From Bacillota bacterium (GTDB lineage Bacteria > Bacillota > Clostridia > Lachnospirales > Lachnospiraceae): a stretch of 6,532 nt of DNA. This document shows, piece by piece, positions 1 through 5,750 of this stretch. The notes beneath the pieces were generated by a model. The model saw only the letters and a program-made list of their open reading frames with translations, did no database searches and was not told the DNA's origin. Positions within the stretch are counted from its first letter, which is position 1. Each line of letters starts with the position of its first letter. The DNA is taken from positions 1 to 6,532 of the forward strand of contig JAEWRS010000345.1 in assembly GCA_023398855.1 (NCBI GenBank). The letters are read 5' to 3'. A program made the position numbers and the translations under genes.

Positions 1-1
1 C

Positions 2-52
2 CTGTTAACAGCGCATATGGATGATTTTATTAAAATAAATGCAAATAACTAA
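2..52 (+). CDS. Possible C-terminal end of an unknown upstream gene (partial)
   Basis: One frame is open from the window edge to a TAA at 50-52 and would encode LLTAHMDDFIKINANN. Of the other two + frames, one stops at 6-8 and the other at 22-24. Sixteen residues are too few to recognise a family or to prove coding. It is listed only because the promoter of the next operon lies well downstream, so an upstream gene could end here. No clear hairpin terminator follows it. Confidence 0.2.
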   Translation: MLTAHMDDFIKINANN

Positions 53-127
53 GAGCACTTTGTCTGGTCTTTTTGGCTGCTATGTAAGTTGGCAATACAA
101 TAAAATATAATATTCATAAGTGGGTTA

Positions 128-155
128 TTGACATATGCCAACAATAGAGTATAAT
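128..155 (+). promoter_or_regulatory. Sigma-A type promoter of the DUF134 operon
   Basis: A perfect TTGACA -35 box (128-133) is separated by 16 bases from a perfect TATAAT -10 box (150-155). Transcription would start near 162, about 50 bases before the ATG of the DUF134 gene. The spacing is one base shorter than the optimum, but both hexamers match consensus, so the unregulated promoter should be strong. It is overlapped by the palindrome at 129-140 and followed by the one at 167-178, which suggests that it is repressed. Confidence 0.8.
129..140. promoter_or_regulatory. Upstream copy of palindromic operator TGACATATGCCA
   Basis: This 12-base site differs at one position from the perfect palindrome at 167-178. 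Five of its six base pairs are symmetric. It overlaps the -35 hexamer, so a bound protein would compete with RNA polymerase. The likely ligand, inferred from position only, is the DUF134 protein encoded just downstream. Confidence 0.55.
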
Positions 156-161
156 AATAGC

Positions 162-183
162 ATAAATGGCATATGCCACTTAT
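162..183. promoter_or_regulatory. Downstream copy of palindromic operator, core TGGCATATGCCA
   Basis: The core at 167-178 is a perfect 12-base palindrome. The symmetry continues outward, so that 10 of 11 base pairs over 162-183 are complementary (one mismatch, A166/C179). It sits at the expected transcription start, 38 bases downstream of the similar site at 129-140. A pair of matching sites around one promoter is typical of autoregulated repressors. The identity of the binding protein is inference. Confidence 0.6.
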
Positions 184-211
184 TTAATTGACTTGGAAAG
201 GCGGTAACGAT

Positions 212-613
212 ATGCCAAGACCTCACAAATGCAGAAGGGTATGCTGCATGCCCCAGAGCAAAGTTTTCGGTCCGCTGGATACTCCTGAATCAGCTGTGCA
301 GATCATTCGTATGGCAATTGATGAATTTGAGGCAATCAGACTGATTGATCTGGAAGGGCTGACACAGGAGGAGTGCGCCGAGCGAATGGGAGTTGCCAGA
401 ACAACGGCACAGGCGATCTATAACAGTGCCCGTGTCAAGCTGGCAGAATGTCTTGTAACAGGAAAGAGGCTGTGTCTGGAAGGCGGCAATTATGTTCTAA
501 GTAATGACCACACACCTCATTGCGGATGCAGACATTGTCATAGGGAACAGCAATCAGAAGGAACGGCTGCGGGAGAGAAAGACACTCCGTCCGGACCTTA
601 TGCTGAACCGTAA
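212..613 (+). CDS. DUF134 (UPF0251) family DNA-binding protein, probable metal- or redox-responsive regulator
   Basis: This 133-residue protein carries the DUF134 hallmark N-terminus MPRPHKCRRVCC, with Cys at 7, 11 and 12. The EFEAIRLIDLEGLTQEECAERMGVARTT segment (38-65, with continuation to about 84) is a sigma-70 region 4-like helix-turn-helix. The family is annotated as predicted DNA-binding and usually sits beside NifX-like cofactor proteins, as it does here. The C-terminal part has a Cys/His cluster, HTPHCGCRHCH (100-110), then a polar tail of low complexity that ends AEP. The conserved Cys pairs could hold a metal or Fe-S centre, but this is inference. The ATG at 212 is chosen over the in-frame TTG at 188 because AAAGGCGG (197-204) lies 7 bases upstream of it and the family begins MPRP. 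It is the first gene of the operon and is probably autoregulated through the two palindromes upstream. Confidence 0.88.
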   Translation: MPRPHKCRRVCCMPQSKVFGPLDTPESAVQIIRMAIDEFEAIRLIDLEGLTQEECAERMGVARTTAQAIYNSARVKLAECLVTGKRLCLEGGNYVLSNDHTPHCGCRHCHREQQSEGTAAGEKDTPSGPYAEP

Positions 614-680
614 GAACAAGACTTCCGTTTCCAAGTCAGCTTGAACAATATGGTGAGTAAATAACAGGAGGGCAATAATC

Positions 681-1067
681 ATGAACATCGCAATACCTTA
701 TGAGAACAAACAGGTGTTTCAGCATTTCGGGAAAACAAAAACTTTTAAAATCTATGAAATCAATGATGGTAGAATTACTAACTCAGAAATCCTTTCAACA
801 GATGGACGTGGACATGGGGAACTGGTTGACATTCTAAAAGGCCGAAACGTTTCCGTGCTGATCTGCGGGGGAATTGGCAGCGGCGCCCAAAATTCGCTGA
901 CCAGTAATGACATACAATTTTTTGGAGGAGTAGTTGGAGAGGCTGATCAGGCTGTGGAGGATTATCTCTTAAAAAAGCTGAATTACAATGCAAACGTAAA
1001 ATGTGATCATCATCATGAGGGCGGCCATGTTTGTGAGGGACACAGCCATGGCTGCGGGAATCATTGA
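681..1067 (+). CDS. NifX/NafY-like dinitrogenase iron-molybdenum cofactor family protein with His/Cys-rich tail
   Basis: This 128-residue cytosolic protein matches the NifB/NifX/NafY cofactor-binding fold. It begins MNIAIPYENKQVFQHFGKTKTF, where the FG turn near 16-17 is typical. It continues with GRGHGELVDIL (42-52) and the glycine-rich ICGGIGSGAQNSL (61-73). The family binds Fe-Mo cofactor precursors in nitrogen fixers, but stand-alone members are common in non-fixing anaerobes, where the ligand is not established. Residues 108-128 form a tail with 7 His and 3 Cys, including HHH and HGCGNH, which suggests metal binding or storage. AGGAGGG (666-672), 8 bases before the ATG, fixes the start. 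The gene lies 67 bases after the DUF134 gene, and no promoter or terminator is evident between them. Its stop is followed 4 bases later by the chosen start of the methyltransferase gene. A nitrogenase role is unlikely on the visible context. Confidence 0.88.
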   Translation: MNIAIPYENKQVFQHFGKTKTFKIYEINDGRITNSEILSTDGRGHGELVDILKGRNVSVLICGGIGSGAQNSLTSNDIQFFGGVVGEADQAVEDYLLKKLNYNANVKCDHHHEGGHVCEGHSHGCGNH

Positions 1068-1071
1068 GCAC

Positions 1072-1629
1072 ATGGAAAGCAGGAGTATGGGAACGGATAT
1101 AAAAGACAAACTGGAGAATCCAAATAGACTGGCAGAATTAATTCCCATGGATACACTCAGAAAAATTGGCCTCAAAGACGGAGACACTTTCTGCGATGTC
1201 GGGGCTGGTACGGGAATATTTACATTCGCAGCTGCGGAAATAACCACGAACCAAATATACGCGGTGGAGATTTCCGGCGAAATGCTGGTGAGGTTGCAGG
1301 TAAGTGCTGAGGAAAAGAAGCTTGAGCATGTGAAGGTGGTAAAAGGCATTCAGGCAATACCAGAATCATCCTGCAGTGCTGTTTTGCTTTGTACTGTGCT
1401 GCATGAAGTGCCTGATGTGGAGAAAATGATCAATGAAATAAGAAGGATACTCAAACCAAAGGGAGTATTGTCAATAATCGAATTTCATAAACAACAGACT
1501 CCCATGGGGCCTCCGGTAGAGCACCGCTTAGATAGCAGGCAGCTGGCAGAAGACCTTTACGGCTATGGATTGAATCAGATACAGCATTTCTCACTGGGAG
1601 AGAATTTTTATTGTTCTGTTTTCCGCTGA
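1072..1629 (+). CDS. Class I SAM-dependent methyltransferase
   Basis: The predicted 185-residue protein has a Rossmann-type methyltransferase core. Motif I is CDVGAGTGIF (41-50), an acidic residue that would contact the SAM ribose lies in YAVEIS (63-68), and the later strands include AVLLCTVLHEVPDVEKMI (103-120) and LKPKGVLSIIEF (127-138). The leader KLENPNRLAELIP (13-25) resembles that of clostridial COG2226-type methyltransferases. The substrate cannot be read from the sequence. The position after a NifX-like gene hints at metal or metalloid chemistry, but that is inference. The frame is open back to an ATG at 1003, inside the previous gene. I chose the ATG at 1072, 4 bases after the NifX-like stop, because the family-like sequence starts just after it. 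Its own ribosome site is weak, so translation may depend on coupling. Starts at 1027 (GAGGGCGG at 1017-1024), 1051 or 1087 are alternatives. It is the last gene before the terminator. Confidence 0.8.
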   Translation: MESRSMGTDIKDKLENPNRLAELIPMDTLRKIGLKDGDTFCDVGAGTGIFTFAAAEITTNQIYAVEISGEMLVRLQVSAEEKKLEHVKVVKGIQAIPESSCSAVLLCTVLHEVPDVEKMINEIRRILKPKGVLSIIEFHKQQTPMGPPVEHRLDSRQLAEDLYGYGLNQIQHFSLGENFYCSVFR

Positions 1630-1666
1630 GGCTTAGATATTCATTGTCAAAACATCTAAGAGAAGG

Positions 1667-1710
1667 AAAAAAGACTGTGTTTTTCTATTATGAGAAATAC
1701 AGTCTTTTTT
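1667..1710 (+). terminator. Rho-independent terminator of the DUF134-NifX-methyltransferase operon
   Basis: AAAAAAGACTGT (1667-1678) pairs perfectly with ACAGTCTTTTTT (1699-1710). The stem extends inward through a G-U pair and several A-U pairs to a short loop around 1686-1692. The right arm ends in six T residues, giving the U-tract. The left arm starts with six A residues, so the hairpin could also work on the opposite strand, although no gene points that way here. It lies 37 bases after the methyltransferase stop. Confidence 0.85.
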
Positions 1711-1770
1711 ATTGTCAGAGGAAAGCTTGACCGTGCTGAATATCTGTTTATAAAAAAGTCTCTTACATAG

Positions 1771-1798
1771 TCATATAATTCCCACATCTTTGTGGTAA
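1771..1798 (+). promoter_or_regulatory. Shared 28-bp element, copy A, upstream of the response regulator gene
   Basis: This segment begins TCATATAATTCCCACATC and ends GTAA. It matches 4035-4062, upstream of the vanW-like gene, at 22 of 28 positions without gaps. It ends 58 bases before the response regulator ATG. A TATAAT at 1801-1806 lies directly after it and is a candidate -10 box, but no good -35 hexamer is found at normal spacing, which fits an activator-dependent promoter. The likely ligand is the OmpR-family regulator encoded downstream (inference). OmpR-type sites are often two direct half-sites about 11 bases apart, and only weak repeats of that kind are visible here. Confidence 0.5.
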
Positions 1799-1800
1799 AT

Positions 1801-1806
1801 TATAAT
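1801..1806 (+). promoter_or_regulatory. Candidate -10 box of the two-component operon
   Basis: TATAAT lies 50 bases before the response regulator ATG. The sequence 16-18 bases upstream (around 1777-1784) has no TTGACA-like -35 hexamer and instead falls in the shared 28-bp element. The promoter may therefore need an activator. A second TATAAT at 1774-1779 also lacks a -35 partner and is considered less likely. Confidence 0.45.
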
Positions 1807-1856
1807 GGAGATGCAGGGATCAGGAAAGATAAAATCATAAATGGAGGGGAATATCC

Positions 1857-2558
1857 ATGAAAAAAAACAGAACCATTCTTATTGTGGATGACGAGGAAAA
1901 AATAATAGCTGTATTGCGGGCGTATCTGGAAAAAGAAGGCTATCAGGTATTAAGTGCTTATGACGGAGCAACCGCAATGGAATTATTTAAATCCAATGAT
2001 CCTGCTCTGATTTTGCTTGACCTGATGCTGCCAGATATCATGGGAGAGCAGGTTTGTCAGATGATACGAATGAATTCACGGGTTCCCATTGTTATGCTGA
2101 CTGCGAAAACAGAAGAGACTGATTTGATAAAAGGGCTTCAAATGGGAGCAGATGATTATATTTTTAAACCCTTCAGTCCCAGAACAATCGTTGCAAAGGT
2201 AGAGGCTATTTTAAGGCGGATGGAGAGTGATGAACTTACCAGCATTCCGGTTTCATATGATCAGGGCTCTCTTCTTATAGATTTCCAAAACTGTGAAGTC
2301 AAGGTCCATGGTAAGGAAGCAGGCTTAACGCCCACTGAATATAAAATACTTGCCACCATGGCCAAAGCCCCGAACCGGATATTCACCAGGGAGCAGCTGA
2401 TTACCTATGCTCTGGGAGATAACTTTGACGGATATGACAGAAGCATTGATACTTATATTAAAAGTATTCGTACAAAAATAGAAAAGGACCGTAAAAAGCC
2501 AGGTTTTATTCTTACGGTTCATGGAACCGGGTATAAGTTTGCCGGAGCAGAATCATGA
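1857..2558 (+). CDS. OmpR/PhoB-family response regulator
   Basis: This 233-residue protein has a receiver domain (about 5-120) followed by a winged-helix DNA-binding domain (about 133-229). The receiver carries the acidic pair D11-D12, phosphoacceptor D55 in LILLDLMLPD, T82 in MLTAK and K104 in FKPF, so it should be phosphorylated and active. The output domain has the expected LTPTEYKILATMAK (157-170), the recognition-helix region RSIDTYIKSIRTKIEKD (195-211) and the terminal TVHGTGYKF (220-228) wing. GGAGGGGA (1843-1850), 6 bases before the ATG, supports the start. Its last codons overlap the histidine kinase start (ATGA), so the two proteins are made together and form a two-component pair. 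The element at 1771-1798 may be its own binding site. The closest named relative cannot be fixed without a search; vanR-like or bae-like labels would be guesses. Confidence 0.95.
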   Translation: MKKNRTILIVDDEEKIIAVLRAYLEKEGYQVLSAYDGATAMELFKSNDPALILLDLMLPDIMGEQVCQMIRMNSRVPIVMLTAKTEETDLIKGLQMGADDYIFKPFSPRTIVAKVEAILRRMESDELTSIPVSYDQGSLLIDFQNCEVKVHGKEAGLTPTEYKILATMAKAPNRIFTREQLITYALGDNFDGYDRSIDTYIKSIRTKIEKDRKKPGFILTVHGTGYKFAGAES

Positions 2559-3949
2559 AAAAGACTTTGAAAAGCACCCTTATCATTTCTTATTCCGCCA
2601 TTGCAGTTTTAATTGTCCTGTGCTTAAGCCTTTTCTTTCATGTGACAGCTGACCGTATTTTTGAGCATTATGCAAAAACACAGCACAAGAATCAGATTGA
2701 TCAAATCATTTCGCAAATCAACCAGCTATATAATTCTAAAACCGGATTATATGATTTAAATGGGATTGAAATAATTGGATATGCAGCTTTGCAGAATGGC
2801 ATCATAATCCATTTGCAGTCAGTGGATAAAAAAATTGACTGGAATATTCAAAGCCACAGGGCAGAGGAATGCGAAATGGTATTGCAGCATGCCGAAAACA
2901 ATATGAATAAAAAATACCCTAATTTTAGAGGAAGCTATGCGGAGGAGGTTTATCAGTTAAATAACGGCGGGAGTATTACCGGAACGCTGAAAATAGGCTA
3001 TTACGGTCCATACTCCTTAAATGATGAGGAGCTTGAGCTTTTAAAGGAGTTAAATAAATCTCTCCTGCTGATTGGCGGTTTTTCTCTTTTTGTTGTAATC
3101 ATTCTGGGGGTACTCATTGCCAGGGCAGTTTCAAAACCAATTACCGGCGTCATTGAGGTAGCTCAAAGAATTGCTGGCGGTGAGTATGGGGTACAGGCAG
3201 AAAAGAAAACTGCTATGGTGGAAACTACGAATCTGGTAAACTCTATTAATGAGATGTCTTTAGCACTTCGCGAGGATGAGAAGCAGAAACGGCAGATAAC
3301 TGTTGATGTGGCCCATGAGCTGCGCACACCCCTTACAAATCTTCAGTCACATCTGGAAGCCATGCTGGATGGCATATGGGAAGCAGATGCCGAGCATCTG
3401 GCGAGCTGCCATGAAGAGATACTCAGGCTGGTTGAAATTGTAGGACAGCTGCAGGAGCTATATACTCTGGAAAGCCGGAGGCAGACACTGGACAAGGCTG
3501 ATTTTGAATTCCAGGATTTATGTTCGGCTGTATTCCGGGATTTTGAAATGAAGAGGCAGGATAAAAATATCAGCCTTTGTATGGTAATGCCGGAAAAAAC
3601 ACCTGTGCATGCGGACTATTACAGATTGAAACAGTGTATGGTAAACCTTCTTTCTAATGCCCTGACTTATACTCCCATGGGAGGAACGATCACAGTGGAA
3701 TACAACATATCAGGCAGTAGGATCATAATTAAGGTAAAAGACAGTGGACCCGGCATTCCAAAAGCAGATCTGCCCTATTTATTTGACCGGTTTTACCGGG
3801 TAGACAGGTCCAGAAGTAAAAAAACAGGAGGCATGGGAATTGGACTTTCTATTACAAAAGCAATTGTGGAAAAGCATGAGGGAGAAATATACGCTGAAAG
3901 TGAAATAGGACATGGGGCTGTGTTTACTATGGTATTTCCCTGTTCATGA
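2555..3949 (+). CDS. Membrane sensor histidine kinase with HAMP domain
   Basis: This 464-residue protein has a transmembrane segment near 8-30, an extracellular sensor region of about 135 residues (31-167), a second transmembrane segment (168-190) and a HAMP linker (about 190-240). The dimerisation/phosphoacceptor helix contains H254 in DVAHELRTPL. The catalytic ATPase domain shows the N box QCMVNLLSNAL (360-370, N364 and N368), G1 DSGPG (396-400), F box YLFDRFYR (408-415) and G2 GGMGIGLSI (425-433). All catalytic motifs are intact. The protein should autophosphorylate on H254 and pass the phosphate to D55 of the upstream regulator. The sensor region has no motif I recognise, so the signal is unknown. 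The start overlaps the regulator stop by ATGA, with GGAG (2544-2547) 7 bases upstream. The adjacent cell-wall genes suggest an envelope signal, which is inference. Confidence 0.95.
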   Translation: MKKTLKSTLIISYSAIAVLIVLCLSLFFHVTADRIFEHYAKTQHKNQIDQIISQINQLYNSKTGLYDLNGIEIIGYAALQNGIIIHLQSVDKKIDWNIQSHRAEECEMVLQHAENNMNKKYPNFRGSYAEEVYQLNNGGSITGTLKIGYYGPYSLNDEELELLKELNKSLLLIGGFSLFVVIILGVLIARAVSKPITGVIEVAQRIAGGEYGVQAEKKTAMVETTNLVNSINEMSLALREDEKQKRQITVDVAHELRTPLTNLQSHLEAMLDGIWEADAEHLASCHEEILRLVEIVGQLQELYTLESRRQTLDKADFEFQDLCSAVFRDFEMKRQDKNISLCMVMPEKTPVHADYYRLKQCMVNLLSNALTYTPMGGTITVEYNISGSRIIIKVKDSGPGIPKADLPYLFDRFYRVDRSRSKKTGGMGIGLSITKAIVEKHEGEIYAESEIGHGAVFTMVFPCS

Positions 3950-3986
3950 CAAAATAGATACAGTTCCATAATAGCATTCCAATATA

Positions 3987-4026
3987 CAAAACAGCACGGC
4001 CGGTTTCTGGCTGTGCTGTTTTGTTT
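3987..4026 (+). terminator. Strong Rho-independent terminator after the two-component operon
   Basis: CAAAACAGCAC (3987-3997) pairs perfectly with GTGCTGTTTTG (4013-4023). The stem continues inward with G-U, G-C, C-G, C-G, G-U and G-C pairs to a TTT loop at 4004-4006, giving about 17 base pairs. The right arm and the bases after it (TTTTGTTT) supply the T-rich tract. It separates the kinase gene from the vanW-like gene, which therefore needs its own promoter. The A-rich left arm may let it act in both directions. Confidence 0.88.
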
Positions 4027-4034
4027 AGCAGAAC

Positions 4035-4062
4035 TCATAAAATCCACACATCCTTTTTGTAA
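4035..4062 (+). promoter_or_regulatory. Shared 28-bp element, copy B, upstream of the vanW-like gene
   Basis: This segment begins TCATAAAATCCACACATC and ends GTAA. It is identical to 1771-1798 at 22 of 28 positions with no gap, and ends 47 bases before the vanW-like ATG. AT-rich sequence follows it (TAAGAT at 4060-4065, TAATAA at 4066-4071) that could serve as a -10 box, but no consensus -35 hexamer is present. This arrangement matches copy A and suggests a binding site for the adjacent response regulator. The regulator assignment is inference. Confidence 0.5.
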
Positions 4063-4109
4063 GATTAATAAAAGGCTAAAAAACGGTAATAGGAAGGAGA
4101 ACATAAAAC

Positions 4110-5711
4110 ATGAGGGAACAAAGAAATGGGGGAAGGAGAAGCCGAAAAAAAAAGATGGTGCATCCCAATAAGGAGAAATGGTTTCACATTAGTATGATTA
4201 TACGGGGCGCGGTTATTTTGTGCTTCTTAGCTGCTGCTTTTATTTATATAGCAGCATCCCTCCGAAAAGGAAGAGGAGGCAGTAATGCGGCAGCTCAGCC
4301 TTCTGTCAAAGAGATGCTAATAGAGACAATTCCCCTGGAAACAGAAACAAGAGAAAAGCTTTTAAATACGTATACATGGAATATCCAGTTAAAATACGGG
4401 GAAAAAATTGAACCAATTGATAATCCGCTGCCGCAGAGGGTAGAGGAATTAGTGGAAAAAATATTTTCTGAACATGAGAATGACGGGAATGGAACATACC
4501 AGTTGGATTTATCAGCTATTGAGGGTGCTATAAGAACCCAGCTGGAAAAGGCAGCTGCCAAATGGAACAAAGCTCCATTAAATGGTCAATTAACAGGCTG
4601 GAATAATGAGAATAAACAATGGATTTATTCTGAAGGAGAGAATGGGGCGGAAATCAATCAGGAAAAAGCAGTGCAGGATATTATGAGCGCTGTGAAAAAT
4701 AAAAAATTTGAAGAAACAATCCTGGTGGACGACAGCAAAAAGGCACCGGAGCTTTCTGCTGCAAGGGCAAAAAAGGAATATCAGGTAATTGGTACGTTTT
4801 CAACGGTGGCTACCAGTAACCAGAATCGAAACAACAATATCACATTAGCAATAAATGCTTTAAACGGATTGGTGATTTTCCCTGGAGAGGAGTTTTCGTT
4901 TAATAAAACCACAGGTAACCGTACGATGGAACGTGGGTATAAACCGGCTGGTGCATATCGAAACGGAGAGTTTGTTGAAGAGCCTGGCGGAGGTGTCTGC
5001 CAGGTTTCCTCCACGTTATATAACGCAATTATATTTTCGGGTATTAAAACAACAGAGCGCAATCCACATAGCTTTGAGCCTTCCTATGTAACTCCGGGCG
5101 AAGACTCCATGGTCAGCTACGATGGTTACAGCGGACCGGACTTACGGTTTGTCAACAGACAAAACACATCTGTTGCAATCCGTGCTGTTTTTGAAGATAA
5201 GAAGCTGACGGTTTCCATGATTGGCATGCCGATTCTGGAGGATGGCGTTAAGGTGTGGATGCGGTCTGAAAAGACGAAAGAATATGACCCGCCTGAACCA
5301 AAGTATGAGGAAGACCAGACTCTGCAGCCAGGACAGGAGACAGTGACAACAGAAGGCGTAAGAGGCAGCACCTGGAAGACCTATCTGGTAACATCAAAGG
5401 CTGGAACGGTAATCCAGGAAGACTATTTCCATGCCAGCACCTATAGAGGAAAGGCTGGTGCTGTAAAAAGAAACACTTCCGGAATTGTGATTCCTTCTGA
5501 AACACAACCAGAACATACAACTGAACCGCCGGCAGAAGCTGCTGGCGGCGGCGAGACGGTTTCGCCGGATGAGAGTGTTGCGGAGATTATACCGGAAAGC
5601 CAGGCTCCTGAAAACAGCGTCAGCAATGAAACGCAGCCGTTACTCCCAATACCAGCAGAGACGGAAAAAAGGCCATCAGGGCCAGGAATTACAGCAAATG
5701 AAATAGAGTGA
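4110..5711 (+). CDS. Membrane-anchored VanW-family protein with G5-like domain
   Basis: This 533-residue protein has a basic cytosolic N-terminus (RRSRKKK) and one transmembrane segment (about 26-50); the rest should lie outside the membrane. Residues about 85-210 resemble the region before VanW domains that is often classed as putative peptidoglycan-binding. The VanW domain follows (about 225-375), with the strongly conserved EEFSFNKTTGNRT (260-272) and GGGVCQVSSTLYNA (293-306, Cys297). A G5-like module follows, with LQPGQETVTTEGVRGSTWKT at 405-424 and the strand TYLVTSKAGTVIQEDYF, up to about 456. The last 75 residues are rich in Pro, Glu, Thr and Ser and are probably disordered. VanW is named from the vanB glycopeptide cluster, but its biochemical role is unsettled and no vanHBX-type genes are here, so this is not evidence of vancomycin resistance. 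AAGGAG (4094-4099), 10 bases upstream, supports the start. The peptidoglycan-binding gene lies 39 bases downstream, probably in the same transcript. Confidence 0.88.
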   Translation: MREQRNGGRRSRKKKMVHPNKEKWFHISMIIRGAVILCFLAAAFIYIAASLRKGRGGSNAAAQPSVKEMLIETIPLETETREKLLNTYTWNIQLKYGEKIEPIDNPLPQRVEELVEKIFSEHENDGNGTYQLDLSAIEGAIRTQLEKAAAKWNKAPLNGQLTGWNNENKQWIYSEGENGAEINQEKAVQDIMSAVKNKKFEETILVDDSKKAPELSAARAKKEYQVIGTFSTVATSNQNRNNNITLAINALNGLVIFPGEEFSFNKTTGNRTMERGYKPAGAYRNGEFVEEPGGGVCQVSSTLYNAIIFSGIKTTERNPHSFEPSYVTPGEDSMVSYDGYSGPDLRFVNRQNTSVAIRAVFEDKKLTVSMIGMPILEDGVKVWMRSEKTKEYDPPEPKYEEDQTLQPGQETVTTEGVRGSTWKTYLVTSKAGTVIQEDYFHASTYRGKAGAVKRNTSGIVIPSETQPEHTTEPPAEAAGGGETVSPDESVAEIIPESQAPENSVSNETQPLLPIPAETEKRPSGPGITANEIE

Positions 5712-5750
5712 AGACCTGGACAAGGAGTCGGAAAGGAACCAAAGTACCAT

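Noticed and set aside
89..111. TTGGCA (89-94) with TATAAT (106-111) as a second promoter
   Set aside because: The spacing is only 11 bases, too short for a sigma-A promoter.
188..211. TTG at 188 as the start of the DUF134 gene
   Set aside because: It lacks a ribosome site, and the family begins with MPRP at the ATG at 212, which has AAAGGCGG 7 bases upstream.
614..680. Internal promoter or terminator between the DUF134 and NifX-like genes
   Set aside because: The 67 bases show no consensus boxes and no stable hairpin with a T-tract, only the AGGAGGG ribosome site at 666-672.
681..1067. Nitrogen-fixation locus
   Set aside because: Only a stand-alone NifX-like protein is seen, and such proteins are common in non-fixing anaerobes. 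No nif structural or cofactor-assembly genes accompany it.
1003..1071. Use of the first ATG (1003) as the methyltransferase start
   Set aside because: It would overlap the NifX-like gene by 65 bases, and the extra residues (MIIIMRAAMFVRDTAM) are the His-rich tail of that gene read in another frame, with no family resemblance.
1782..1795. Perfect small inverted repeat CCACA-TCTT-TGTGG upstream of the response regulator, as a hairpin or dyad operator
   Set aside because: The right arm is not kept in the matching element upstream of the vanW-like gene (4046-4059), so the dyad is probably incidental to the shared site.
3793..4104. Long minus-strand reading frames opposite real genes (for example 3793-4104, 4781-5062, 969-1349, 5441-5809)
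   Set aside because: They overlap genes with clear families on the + strand, have no ribosome sites that I could see, and their products are low-complexity or Ser/Phe-rich without recognisable motifs. The 3793-4104 frame also runs through the terminator hairpin.
4110..5711. Vancomycin-resistance cluster, because of a two-component system followed by a VanW-family gene
   Set aside because: No D-Ala-D-Lac ligase, VanH or VanX gene is present. The VanW-like protein is long and has a membrane anchor and a G5-like domain, as in ordinary chromosomal homologues.
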